DNA of 24,261 nt from Parcubacteria group bacterium GW2011_GWA2_47_7 (GTDB lineage Bacteria; Patescibacteriota; Minisyncoccia; Phycocordibacterales; UBA6899). Under the pieces are notes generated by a model, which had not been told where the DNA came from, made no database searches, and worked only from the letters and a program-made list of their open reading frames with translations. The stretch covers positions 1 through 24,261 of the forward strand of contig LCOM01000025.1 of assembly GCA_000999395.1 (NCBI GenBank), in the 5' to 3' direction. Shown here in pieces: positions 7,528-14,740 of this stretch; positions within the stretch are counted from its first letter, which is position 1; every line of letters begins with the position of its first letter. The translations under genes and the position numbers were made by a program.

Positions 7528-8463
7528 TTACGCATCGACGACCTTCATCGATTCCATCCCCCCGACAATCTCCGAGACCTCTCTCGTGATTGCCGACTGA
7601 CGGACTTTGTTAAAGTAGAGATTCAAACTGCGGGAAATTTCTTTTGCATTATCAGAGGCATTTTTCATCGCAATCATGCGCGCGGAGTGTTCGGATGCAT
7701 TTGACTCCAGCACGGAATGGTATATCTGAATATTAAATAACGTCGGGATAAGTTCCGAAAGCACCTGCTCTGCACCAGGTTCATAGGTATACTCTCGCAC
7801 GGGGTCTGTCGCGTCAATATCTCGCCCGATTTCTGAAAACTTTCCCTTTTCCGGAGTGATACCGCGAACTGCTTCTTCAACGCCGGCATACGTCACCGGT
7901 AAGAGTTGTCGTGCATACACGATCTGATTTATTGTTGAAACAAAATTAGTATACACAATGAAAACCTGATCGGCACTCCCTGACAAAAATTGATCTTTTG
8001 CATTATTGGCAAGGTCCTCTACTTTTGAAAAATCGATAGCATCGCTCCACTTTTCGTAGTTTGCAATGATGTTCCATCCTCGCTTGTTGAAATGTTCATA
8101 TCCTTTTTTCCCAATACAAATGAGACTCGTATTTTCTATCGTGAGGCTTTTCTCCGCCATAAATCGGTAGGTTTGCTTAAGCAACGTAGAGCCGTAGCTC
8201 CCCGCCAGCCCTTTATCCCCTGAAATGATGATGAGTAAAGTGTGCTTCACCGGTCTCGATAGCGTCAGTGGATGGTTCGTCGCATCAATGGAGCCCGAAA
8301 TACTGCGCAGGATTTTGAATGCGGAGAGCGCATACGGACGTACTCCGATGGCGCTCGCCTGACTTTTGCGCATTTTAACAGCCGAAACTGACTCCATGGC
8401 CTTCGTGACTTGCCTTGTTTTGTCGATCGACTTTATTTTATTTTTTACGGCTTTGAGGGACAT
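7528..8463 (-). CDS. atpG: ATP synthase F1 subunit gamma
   Basis: This 311-aa protein forms the central rotor stalk. The N-terminal helix is typical (LKAVKNKIKSIDKTRQVTKAMESVSAVKMRK), with the central Rossmann-like domain (ISGDKGLAGSYG at about 80-92) and the conserved C-terminal helix (SEHSARMIAMKNASDNAKEI, then NKVRQSAITREVSEIVGG). It is slightly longer than the common 285-295 aa, with extra residues around 210-235. It starts two bases after the atpA stop codon, indicating tight translational coupling. Confidence 0.96.
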   Translation of the reverse strand: MSLKAVKNKIKSIDKTRQVTKAMESVSAVKMRKSQASAIGVRPYALSAFKILRSISGSIDATNHPLTLSRPVKHTLLIIISGDKGLAGSYGSTLLKQTYRFMAEKSLTIENTSLICIGKKGYEHFNKRGWNIIANYEKWSDAIDFSKVEDLANNAKDQFLSGSADQVFIVYTNFVSTINQIVYARQLLPVTYAGVEEAVRGITPEKGKFSEIGRDIDATDPVREYTYEPGAEQVLSELIPTLFNIQIYHSVLESNASEHSARMIAMKNASDNAKEISRSLNLYFNKVRQSAITREVSEIVGGMESMKVVDA

Positions 8464-8465
8464 GA

Positions 8466-9701
8466 TTATGCCGTTACAAACAATTCAGGTGTTGCTCCAA
8501 TAAATGCGGCGGCAGCTTCTTTGAGGAGTGCTTGTGTTTCATCAGTCAGCTCTTTGGAGGTTGCAATGGCGTTCAGAGCTTCGGGATATTGAGAGTCAAG
8601 CATCGCAAAAAGCTTCGCCTCAAGCTCGGGGATGCGGGATTTGTCCGCTGTATCGAAAACTCCAGAGCCTGCGAGGAAAATAATAGTAACCTGCTTCTCA
8701 AAAGGCATAGGAACTGCCTTGTCTTGCTTCAGCACTTCAACCATGAGCTTACCTTTTTCGATGCGGCGCTTGGTGTCTTCGTCGAGATCTGAAGAGAATT
8801 GAACGAATGCTTCGAGCTCTCTGAACTGCGCCAACTCAAGACGGAGCTTTCCGGCAACCTTTTTCATCGCCTTGGTCTGTGCCGAGGATCCGACGCGCGA
8901 CACCGAGACGCCGACGTTGATAGCGGGGCGAATGCCTTTGTTAAAGAGGTCCGTTTCAAGATATATCTGTCCATCGGTGATGGAAATGACGTTTGTCGGA
9001 ATATATGCGGACACATCGTTCTCCTGTGTCTCGATGATAGGAAGTGCGGTCAATGAACCGCCGCCCATTTTGTCGGAAAGACGCGCAGCGCGCTCAAGGA
9101 GTCGAGAGTGAAGATAAAAAATATCTCCGGGATATGCTTCGCGGCCCGGGGGGCGACGCATAAGGAGTGACATCTGGCGATACGCAACGGCATGTTTCGA
9201 AAGATCATCGTAAATGACGAGTGCGTCCTGTCCGGCATCCATAAAATATTCCCCGATTGCGGCACCTGCATATGGAGCGAGAAACTGAAGCGCCGCTGAC
9301 GAAGACACTGATGCCGAGACGACGATAGTGTACTCCATCGCACCACGGTCCCTGAGTTGCTGTACGATACGCGCAACTTTGGACTCCTTCTGTCCGATAG
9401 CGACATAGATACAAATAGGACGATTCTCTTTCGGCTCATTCAGCTGATTGATAATCGTGTCGATAGCGACGACAGTCTTTCCTGTTTGGCGGTCGCCAAT
9501 GATAAGCTCGCGCTGACCGCGACCGATAGGCACCATGCCGTCGATAGCCTTGATACCGGTATGGAGCGGAGTCGAAACAGATTTGCGCTCGATAACGCCA
9601 TGCTCGTTTTCAATCCACAGCATGGCCTCGCCTTGAACGAGGCAGAAGGTTTCCTCTTTCTGGTCGTGGTACTGCAGCGACAGCTTGCAGCCGCCGCGCA
9701 C
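8466..9701 (-). CDS. atpA: ATP synthase F1 subunit alpha, main C-terminal part of a frame-broken gene
   Basis: From about codon 36 (VIERKSVSTPLHTG) this reading frame is a normal AtpA. It has Walker A GDRQTGKT, the segment RRPPGREAYPGDIFYLHSRL, the arginine finger region VSVSRVGSSAQ, and a full C-terminal domain to GATPELFVTA. The first 35 codons (from the GTG at 9701) are not AtpA: they encode a cupin-like stretch, KLSLQYHDQKEETF...VQGEAMLW. The true AtpA N-terminus lies upstream in another frame (to 9904). About 70 residues that normally join the two parts (the NLE...VG..V...LGRVVN...GxPIDG region) are missing. As written, no full alpha subunit can be made, although the organism presumably needs one. 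An assembly chimera or a recent replacement is likely. Confidence 0.85.
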   Translation of the reverse strand: MRGGCKLSLQYHDQKEETFCLVQGEAMLWIENEHGVIERKSVSTPLHTGIKAIDGMVPIGRGQRELIIGDRQTGKTVVAIDTIINQLNEPKENRPICIYVAIGQKESKVARIVQQLRDRGAMEYTIVVSASVSSSAALQFLAPYAGAAIGEYFMDAGQDALVIYDDLSKHAVAYRQMSLLMRRPPGREAYPGDIFYLHSRLLERAARLSDKMGGGSLTALPIIETQENDVSAYIPTNVISITDGQIYLETDLFNKGIRPAINVGVSVSRVGSSAQTKAMKKVAGKLRLELAQFRELEAFVQFSSDLDEDTKRRIEKGKLMVEVLKQDKAVPMPFEKQVTIIFLAGSGVFDTADKSRIPELEAKLFAMLDSQYPEALNAIATSKELTDETQALLKEAAAAFIGATPELFVTA

Positions 9702-9904
9702 GAACCCTCTCCTCTGAGATTTTCCTCAAGCGACTTCCCTTCCCCGATGTCAAAAGAGACCATCTCACCCATCATCACATCGTCAAGACCATCGACCTCA
9801 GCGATACCGTCGGCTGCCGAAACAACCACGCCAATCTTTTCGGATTTGACCTTCGGGGTAAATTCAGCGATCTGCTTCTTCAGTTTTTCTACGATGTGTT
9901 CCAT
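9440..9904 (-). CDS. atpA: ATP synthase F1 subunit alpha, N-terminal fragment of a frame-broken gene
   Basis: Residues 1-67 (MEHIVEKLKKQIAEF to about LRGEG, down to position 9704) are the N-terminal helix and the start of the beta-barrel of AtpA, with GVVVSAADGIAEVDGLDDVM and GEMVSF. After that the frame reads an out-of-frame product (Cys-, Arg- and Ser-rich), so only about 9704-9904 is genuine. The start ATG at 9904 is 22 bp downstream of atpH, as expected for the operon. Together with the 8466-9701 frame it reconstructs one alpha subunit with a missing central block and a one-base frame difference at the junction. Confidence 0.8.
   Translation of the reverse strand: MEHIVEKLKKQIAEFTPKVKSEKIGVVVSAADGIAEVDGLDDVMMGEMVSFDIGEGKSLEENLRGEGSCAAAASCRCSTTTRKRKPSASFKARPCCGLKTSMALSSANLFRLRSIPVSRLSTAWCLSVAVSASLSLATAKQERLSSLSTRLSIS
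9597..9706 (-). other. Cupin-like foreign fragment inside atpA
   Basis: About 110 bp encode FVRGGCKLSLQYHDQ, then KEETFCLVQGEAMLWIENEHG, in frame with the downstream part of atpA. The pattern (LSLQxH....E......G) is cupin motif 1 as in phosphomannose isomerase-type cupins, not any part of AtpA. By hand count it is roughly 59% G+C with CTG- and GGC-rich codons, higher than the surrounding gene. No inverted repeats, target duplication or transposase are seen at its edges. Confidence 0.65.
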
Positions 9905-9926
9905 GGTGATGTGGTGAATAATGTTA

Positions 9927-10328
9927 TTAACTTTTTGTCATATTTTTATAAAGGTCGAGAAGCATGCGCTTATAGCTTGCGTCGATACGCATCGTGCCGG
10001 TGCGGACGAGAGTACCGCCAACGATTCCCTTGTCCGTCTTCCTGATCACCCTCCGATGATTCGAAGAAAGTGCGAGTCGATATGGCTCTGCCTTTAAAAG
10101 TGATGCGGTCTCAGATTCAGAAAGCGCCGTCGCGCTGGTGACTTCGATAGTGCTCGCTTTCTCTTCTTTTTCTACAATGCGGCCAAATGAGCGCAATATC
10201 TTTGGGAGAAGATGTGCATGCCCATTTGCCTGTACGGTTTTGACAAAATTTTCCATGAGCTTTTCCTCATGACTCGCGTGTTCCGGAAGCATCTCAAGCA
10301 ATGCATGTGCATAATGGGAAGCCCTCAT
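9927..10328 (-). CDS. atpH: ATP synthase F1 subunit delta (short form)
   Basis: From the ATG at 10328 the protein has 133 aa. MRASHYAHALLEML is the usual delta start; extending the frame to 10460 would add 44 residues that overlap atpF and look unrelated. The C-terminal signature is present (KGIVGGTLVRTGTMRIDASYKRMLLDL). The family usually has about 170-180 aa, so the N-terminal six-helix domain that binds the alpha subunits is reduced. It starts four bases after the atpF stop codon. It forms the peripheral stalk cap linking b to F1. Confidence 0.85.
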   Translation of the reverse strand: MRASHYAHALLEMLPEHASHEEKLMENFVKTVQANGHAHLLPKILRSFGRIVEKEEKASTIEVTSATALSESETASLLKAEPYRLALSSNHRRVIRKTDKGIVGGTLVRTGTMRIDASYKRMLLDLYKNMTKS

Positions 10329-10332
10329 AGGA

Positions 10333-10785
10333 TTATCCGCCGTGCGTTTTTGCGAGTAATATTTTCTCCGTGGCAAGTACGGCAATGCGCGCAATTTCTT
10401 TTTCGCTCTCACGCAATATATAGAGACGCTCTTCTTCAGCTTTGGATTTTGCCTCAGCAATCATGACCGCACTTTTCTCTTGTGCCTCGCGCATGATGAA
10501 GAGCTCTTTTTCCGTCGCCTCTTTGCGTAACTGGTCAACGATTTTGCCCCCATCCTCACGTGCTCCACGTAAAATTGTTTCCTTTTCGTCTGAAATAGCA
10601 CCTCTCTCTTTTTTTGCATCCTCAGCAGCAGCTACCCCCTCGGCAAGTTCCTTCTCACGTTTTGCAAGAATCGCAATGATTGGCTTGTATGCGTACCGAC
10701 GTAACACAAATAACGCAATCGAAAAATTGATCACTTGAATGAGCAACAACTTCCATTCAATTCCGAATGCGTGAAAGATTTCCAT
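10333..10785 (-). CDS. atpF: ATP synthase Fo subunit b
   Basis: This 150-aa protein has one N-terminal membrane helix at about residues 10-30 (WKLLLIQVINFSIALFVLRRY), followed by YKPIIAILAKREKELAEG and a long charged coiled coil to the C-terminus. This is the standard peripheral-stalk b subunit, with a length close to the usual 155-165 aa. It lies between atpE (18 bp upstream) and atpH (4 bp downstream). Only one b-type gene is present, so a homodimer is expected. Confidence 0.94.
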   Translation of the reverse strand: MEIFHAFGIEWKLLLIQVINFSIALFVLRRYAYKPIIAILAKREKELAEGVAAAEDAKKERGAISDEKETILRGAREDGGKIVDQLRKEATEKELFIMREAQEKSAVMIAEAKSKAEEERLYILRESEKEIARIAVLATEKILLAKTHGG

Positions 10786-10803
10786 GGCGTTCTGTGTCGA
10801 AGA

Positions 10804-11031
10804 TTAGAGAAAACGAATAAGGAATGCAGAGACCAATGCGATGATACCGAGTGCCTCAGTAAGCGCCGCACCAACAATCATTGTGGAAAAGATTTTTCCA
10901 TAGGCGTCCGGATTGCGTCCGATTGCCTCAACGCTTTTACCGACAAGCATACCAAGTCCGATTCCAGGCCCGATAACTCCGATAGCCGCTGCGAATGCCA
11001 TTGCGAACAATTTTGCTGATTCGAGTTCCAT
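10804..11031 (-). CDS. atpE: ATP synthase Fo subunit c (proteolipid)
   Basis: This 75-aa protein has two membrane helices joined by the conserved polar loop GRNPDAYGKI. The ion-binding carboxylate is Glu59 in helix 2 (GAALTEALGI). Helix 1 has GIGLG where sodium-type rings usually carry GIGQG, and the residue after Glu59 is Ala rather than Thr or Ser. This points to proton rather than sodium coupling. It sits between atpB and atpF, with 43 bp to atpB. Confidence 0.95.
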   Translation of the reverse strand: MELESAKLFAMAFAAAIGVIGPGIGLGMLVGKSVEAIGRNPDAYGKIFSTMIVGAALTEALGIIALVSAFLIRFL

Positions 11032-11074
11032 ATGATGATGAAATTATTATAATAATGAATAAATACCGCTTACC

Positions 11075-11815
11075 CTAGTGGCCGGTTTCCATGATTGCCA
11101 GCTTGATGAAGAAAAGCGTCAGTAATGTAAATACTGCCGCCTGAATCAGGCCGACGAACACCTCAAACAACAGGAATGGGGTTGGAACAATGTAGGGCGC
11201 AAGATAGGTAATGATTGCGACAAGCACGCTCCCCGCAAAGATATTACCAAACAAACGGAAAGAAAACGATATGAGCCGAATCGTTTCAGACAAAAGCTCA
11301 AGTAATCCGACAAACAATCCGACGGGTGAATGAAAATTAAAAAACTTACCCGCATATTTCCGGATGCCAAGTACCATGATTCCGGTTGTCTCGATAGTGA
11401 TGAATGCGATGATGGCGAGCGCAAGCGGAATATTCAGATCCGTGTTTATCGCGCGTAAGAACGGAACGACTTCTCCATCCTGAGTGTGGAAAACAATGCT
11501 CTCAACGCCGGGAATGAATTCCATCCAATTCCCTATCAAAATAAACAAAAAAATCGTTATCAAAAATGGGGTGAATCGTTTCGCGAGAATGACGCTCTCA
11601 AGCGATTCTGCGACAAATGCCTGTACTCCGCCAAACATTGTTTCCATGACGATCTGAAATTTTCCGGGAACAAGACTCACGTGCCTTCTGACAAAAAGCG
11701 AGAAAACAATCAAAAAAGCTACCACAAGCCAACTCGTGAGCAGTGTGTTGGTGATAGGAACATCCAACCAGCGGGTAAGCTCCTCTGCCTTAATAGAAAC
11801 GTGAATTCCTTCCAT
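11075..11815 (-). CDS. atpB: ATP synthase Fo subunit a
   Basis: From the ATG at 11815 the protein has 246 aa and begins MEGIHVSIKAEE, as expected for this family. The frame can be extended to a TTG at 11851, with ATGs at 11839 and 11833, but the added residues are not conserved. There are five to six membrane helices. The essential arginine is in SFSFRLFGNIFAG (about residue 187), with the preceding LLSETIRLI, and the last helix ends KLAIMETGH. It is the first gene of the atp operon and carries the proton half-channels facing the c-ring. No atpI or atpZ is seen upstream. Its promoter must lie in the 11816-11972 divergent region but no convincing elements were found. Confidence 0.93.
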   Translation of the reverse strand: MEGIHVSIKAEELTRWLDVPITNTLLTSWLVVAFLIVFSLFVRRHVSLVPGKFQIVMETMFGGVQAFVAESLESVILAKRFTPFLITIFLFILIGNWMEFIPGVESIVFHTQDGEVVPFLRAINTDLNIPLALAIIAFITIETTGIMVLGIRKYAGKFFNFHSPVGLFVGLLELLSETIRLISFSFRLFGNIFAGSVLVAIITYLAPYIVPTPFLLFEVFVGLIQAAVFTLLTLFFIKLAIMETGH

Positions 11816-11889
11816 GTGGCTACAACGTAGCATATTCATCAATAAAATCAATGTTGATATCTATCACTGAGCGTGGTGGATAAACGATA

Positions 11890-11917
11890 TTGACGAATTA
11901 GTTGTAATGGGTATAGT
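11890..11917 (+). promoter_or_regulatory. Promoter of the carbonic anhydrase-like gene
   Basis: TTGACG (11890-11895), a 16-bp spacer and TATAGT (11912-11917) lie on the plus strand. The predicted start near 11924 gives a leader of about 49 nt before the ATG at 11973, which is preceded by the purine-rich AAAGGCGG (11961-11968). The promoter lies downstream of the alternative start at 11907, which argues against that start. Confidence 0.65.
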
Positions 11918-11972
11918 AACACTCTGTTCTTTTATATTACTACCCCAAACAACAACGAAGAAAGGCGGTTTC

Positions 11973-13118
11973 ATGACGAAAAATGCGTATACGGTCTCAA
12001 GTGACCTGCGACACAGTACTGATCCATCTCCAACTGTTCGATGGCTACTTGAACATAATGCTAGCCAAAGTGCCGCATTTCTTGAGCCTAAAGTTAGGCA
12101 AACGCGCACCATGCACCGCCTTGAACATCCAACGCTCATCGGTGCACTTAAATGCATCGATGGACGCTTAAATCTTTCGATTATGACACGGGTGCCACTT
12201 GGGATTATCCAACCTTTTCGCAATATTGGCGGAAAATTCGACATTGGATGGCCATATTTACAGACAGTACTGAGTGAATGGTTCCAATTTGCCTACGAAA
12301 AAAATAAGGACTGCATTCTCTTTGCTACATACCACTACTCGAAAAGTGATTGTAGGCGCGGATGTAAGGGCTTCAACTATGACACTGAGGCAGCGAAGAA
12401 GGCAGCTGAAGAACTGAGAAATCGCATTCAGCGAATATATGCTGATGTTACTGCTATTCGTATCGGCGTCATTCTCGTCGGAATAGAGACTGACGAAGAT
12501 GCTCTGATTCTCCATGGAAACAACGGTGAAATACTCAGTCTAGCAAATGAACTTGATACCCCTATGCCAAATTTGGTTAGGAAGATTGTCGGACTTTTCC
12601 ATTGTCTGAATGAAGGAATGCTCCGTGATCTTATTCCACTGATTGAAGGAAACATTAAGCATATAAAGTGTGTGCGAGAATCAAATCGCAGTACTATCGA
12701 ATTTGATCACTGCGAGTGTTGTCTGGGGGTAGGACGTGGTTTCGACTGGCTCCATGTTCCCAATAAGGCACTGCTCATTGGTGGATACAGCTTCAATGTT
12801 GGGGAACCAATAGTTAAAGCAGCAGGCATCATCTTGGATAATCTAAATCAAGGTCGAATCCTCAGGGAGGATGGAGTCGTACTTATGGCATCTGCCCTCT
12901 ATTGGGAAAACAAGGGACTTGGTGTGGAAAAACGCCTTGCAATAGAGCGAGCGATGTCCATCGCCGAATATTCGCTCAGGAAAATTGAAGCCGACCCAAC
13001 GGTGCGTCCACTAATTAAACACCTCTCTGTAATCGTAGGAGAAGTGGATATGCAAACAAGATTCTTTAAGGACCGCACAAGTAAATTCTGGGAACACCGT
13101 AATTTCACATCAGCATGA
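11973..13118 (+). CDS. CsoSCA-like (carboxysome-type beta) carbonic anhydrase
   Basis: From the ATG at 11973 the protein has 381 aa. This start has an SD-like AAAGGCGG and lies below a good promoter; an ATG at 11907 would add 22 residues. Zinc-site candidates are Cys61-x-Asp63-x-Arg65 (ALKCIDGRL), His121 (ATYHYSKSD), and Cys127 or Cys131 (CRRGC). Between them lies FRNIGG, the beta-class RN.G element. VGIETDEDALILH recalls the TDTDAI..H segment of CsoSCA, and the C-terminal half (CLGVGRGFDWLHVPN) also fits. The expected reaction is CO2 + H2O to bicarbonate + H+. CsoSCA normally resides in alpha-carboxysomes, but no shell protein or RuBisCO gene is present. There is no signal peptide, so it is probably cytoplasmic. 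It lies alone on the plus strand between the atp operon and the hydrogenase-like operon. Family assignment is from memory of motifs. Confidence 0.7.
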   Translation: MTKNAYTVSSDLRHSTDPSPTVRWLLEHNASQSAAFLEPKVRQTRTMHRLEHPTLIGALKCIDGRLNLSIMTRVPLGIIQPFRNIGGKFDIGWPYLQTVLSEWFQFAYEKNKDCILFATYHYSKSDCRRGCKGFNYDTEAAKKAAEELRNRIQRIYADVTAIRIGVILVGIETDEDALILHGNNGEILSLANELDTPMPNLVRKIVGLFHCLNEGMLRDLIPLIEGNIKHIKCVRESNRSTIEFDHCECCLGVGRGFDWLHVPNKALLIGGYSFNVGEPIVKAAGIILDNLNQGRILREDGVVLMASALYWENKGLGVEKRLAIERAMSIAEYSLRKIEADPTVRPLIKHLSVIVGEVDMQTRFFKDRTSKFWEHRNFTSA

Positions 13119-13127
13119 TGAGTCTGC

Positions 13128-13154
13128 ACCACTCCAATTTAGGGGTGGTTTTTT
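13128..13154 (+). terminator. Intrinsic terminator of the carbonic anhydrase-like gene
   Basis: ACCACTCC (13128-13135) pairs with GGGGTGGT (13142-13149, one G:T pair) across a six-base loop, followed by a T run to 13154. It is 10 bp past the stop codon. It lacks a T-tract in the opposite direction, so it is not an obvious terminator for the convergent hydrogenase-like operon that ends at 13160. Confidence 0.8.
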
Positions 13155-13159
13155 AATCA

Positions 13160-14737
13160 CTACTTATCATTTCCAGAATAAGAAAGATTAAAGCTCTTAT
13201 TGATGAGGGGGAAATCAAGAAGCACATTTCCTGGTGCTGCGTGAGGGATAAGGTGCCATCCAAGAAAAGAGGGGTCGCGCAAGCTCACTCGGCTAATGTT
13301 GCCGTTCTCATCTGTTACTACTACATACACAATTTCGCCTCTCCACCCTTCTGAAATGCCGACTGCATATGAATTCTTTCGTAGGGTCATCTCCCTGGGG
13401 GAAACAGGTTCACCATCAGGCATCGCCTGAAGAGCTTCGTTAATGAGCGCCAACGATGTGAGGACTTCACGCTTGCGTACATTGAAGCGGGCCAATACAT
13501 CCCCTCCGTATTCGACAGAAACCTCATGATGCAGTTTTCCATATGCAGCATATGGAAAATCAATACGCGAATCGACGATGACACCTGAAGCACGCGCAGG
13601 AACGCCAACGGCACAATGATCGATTGCAACCTGATGTGCGAGTATTCCCGCCCCAGAAAGACGATTGAAAACCATACTATTATCGTCGGCTATCTTTATG
13701 ATCTCTTCAAACTCTTTCTTCCAACCATGAAGCAATTGCAAAAGTTCTTCGATCTCCCCCTTGCGTAAATGCACATAAACACCACCAAAAATATTCACAC
13801 CACGCAAAAATCTATGACCGGTTAATTTTTCGCATGCCTGCATTATCTGTTCACGAAGTCTGCCACACTGCGCCAAGCCAAAATTGAAACCTGTATCAGA
13901 AAGAATAAACCCAAGATCGCTACTATGGCCGGCGAGGCGTTCCAATTCTCCAAAAATTACCCGAGCATATTGTGCTCGATCTGAAACGATTGTCCCACCA
14001 AGACCTTCAACTGCCTGACAAAATGCGGTTGAGTGAGCAAAAGAACTGTCTCCGGCAATGTGTTCTGCGAGTCGTACTCCATCTGAAGGCGAAAGTTTTT
14101 CGAACATCTTCTCACTTCCTTTGTGCATCCATCCAAGCTTTGCCTCAAGCCGCACAATACGCTCTCCTGCCATACTAAAACGAAAATGGCCAGGTTCAAT
14201 AATGCCGGCATGAACAGGCCCAACAGGAACTTCGTATATTCCCTCTCCATCCACTTTTGAGAAATGGTATTCCATAGATTTGCTATGACCATTCATCAGT
14301 GGGATATCCATAAAGTCCTTTCTCATGGGAAATATTTCAGCGGGCCAATTCTCATGTAAGAGCACCGGTTGCGCCTCGCTCGGTCTACCTATTGGTTCTA
14401 GCCCGAACATCTCCCTTATTCCGCCCTCGTAAAGAGATGCCGGGTAAACACTGTTTGCCAGGGATGGGAATTCTGTAGTTCCGATAATCAACAGGCGAGG
14501 AATGATATAAAAATTTTCTACAGGTACCCCAAACACATAATGTATATAATACTCCCCACTCTTTATATCTCCCTGAGATGCAAATACTGTTTTGATGGGC
14601 AATTGATGTACATGAAAAAGTTCACTGCAAACATCTACGAGTTGCTCTGGTGTAATATCGAATACGAAACAGTTGCCGTGCACTTTCGAAACTGCCCATT
14701 TAGGAATATATTTTTCTTGTATTTCTACTTCGGTCAT
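13160..14737 (-). CDS. Hydrogenase-4/complex I large-subunit homologue (HyfG/NuoCD type) lacking NiFe ligands
   Basis: This 525-aa protein is a fusion of a NuoC-like domain (about 1-145; TEFPSLANSVYPASLYEGG, FGLEPIG, FPMRKDF) and a NuoD/large-subunit domain (about 165-525; EVPVGPVHAGIIEPGHFRF, GWMHKGSEKMFE). The N-terminal metal motif, RxCGxC in hydrogenases, reads HIAGDSSFAH, with Ala228 and Ser231 at the Cys positions. The C-terminal DPCxxC motif reads DPSFLGW, with Ser490 and Gly493. All four NiFe ligands are therefore gone, as in Ehr (energy-converting hydrogenase-related) complexes. The ending FPLINKSFNLSYSGND is typical of that group. It is the last gene of the operon, 3 bp after the HyfF-like gene. 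It cannot be a hydrogenase; a structural or coupling role is inferred. Confidence 0.9.
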   Translation of the reverse strand: MTEVEIQEKYIPKWAVSKVHGNCFVFDITPEQLVDVCSELFHVHQLPIKTVFASQGDIKSGEYYIHYVFGVPVENFYIIPRLLIIGTTEFPSLANSVYPASLYEGGIREMFGLEPIGRPSEAQPVLLHENWPAEIFPMRKDFMDIPLMNGHSKSMEYHFSKVDGEGIYEVPVGPVHAGIIEPGHFRFSMAGERIVRLEAKLGWMHKGSEKMFEKLSPSDGVRLAEHIAGDSSFAHSTAFCQAVEGLGGTIVSDRAQYARVIFGELERLAGHSSDLGFILSDTGFNFGLAQCGRLREQIMQACEKLTGHRFLRGVNIFGGVYVHLRKGEIEELLQLLHGWKKEFEEIIKIADDNSMVFNRLSGAGILAHQVAIDHCAVGVPARASGVIVDSRIDFPYAAYGKLHHEVSVEYGGDVLARFNVRKREVLTSLALINEALQAMPDGEPVSPREMTLRKNSYAVGISEGWRGEIVYVVVTDENGNISRVSLRDPSFLGWHLIPHAAPGNVLLDFPLINKSFNLSYSGNDK

Positions 14738-14740
14738 ATG

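Noticed and set aside
9597..9706. Insertion sequence, intron or intein inside atpA
   Set aside because: The fragment is only about 110 bp, has no inverted repeats, target duplication, splice motifs or transposase, and AtpA sequence is lost rather than merely interrupted.
10329..10460. Longer delta subunit starting at 10460
   Set aside because: The added 44 residues overlap atpF and are unlike any delta N-terminus; the normal delta start MRASHYAHALLEML is at 10328.
11043..11056. Perfect 14-bp palindrome ATTATTATAATAAT between atpB and atpE
   Set aside because: It is made only of A and T in an AT-rich spacer and may be chance; no supporting context for a regulatory role.
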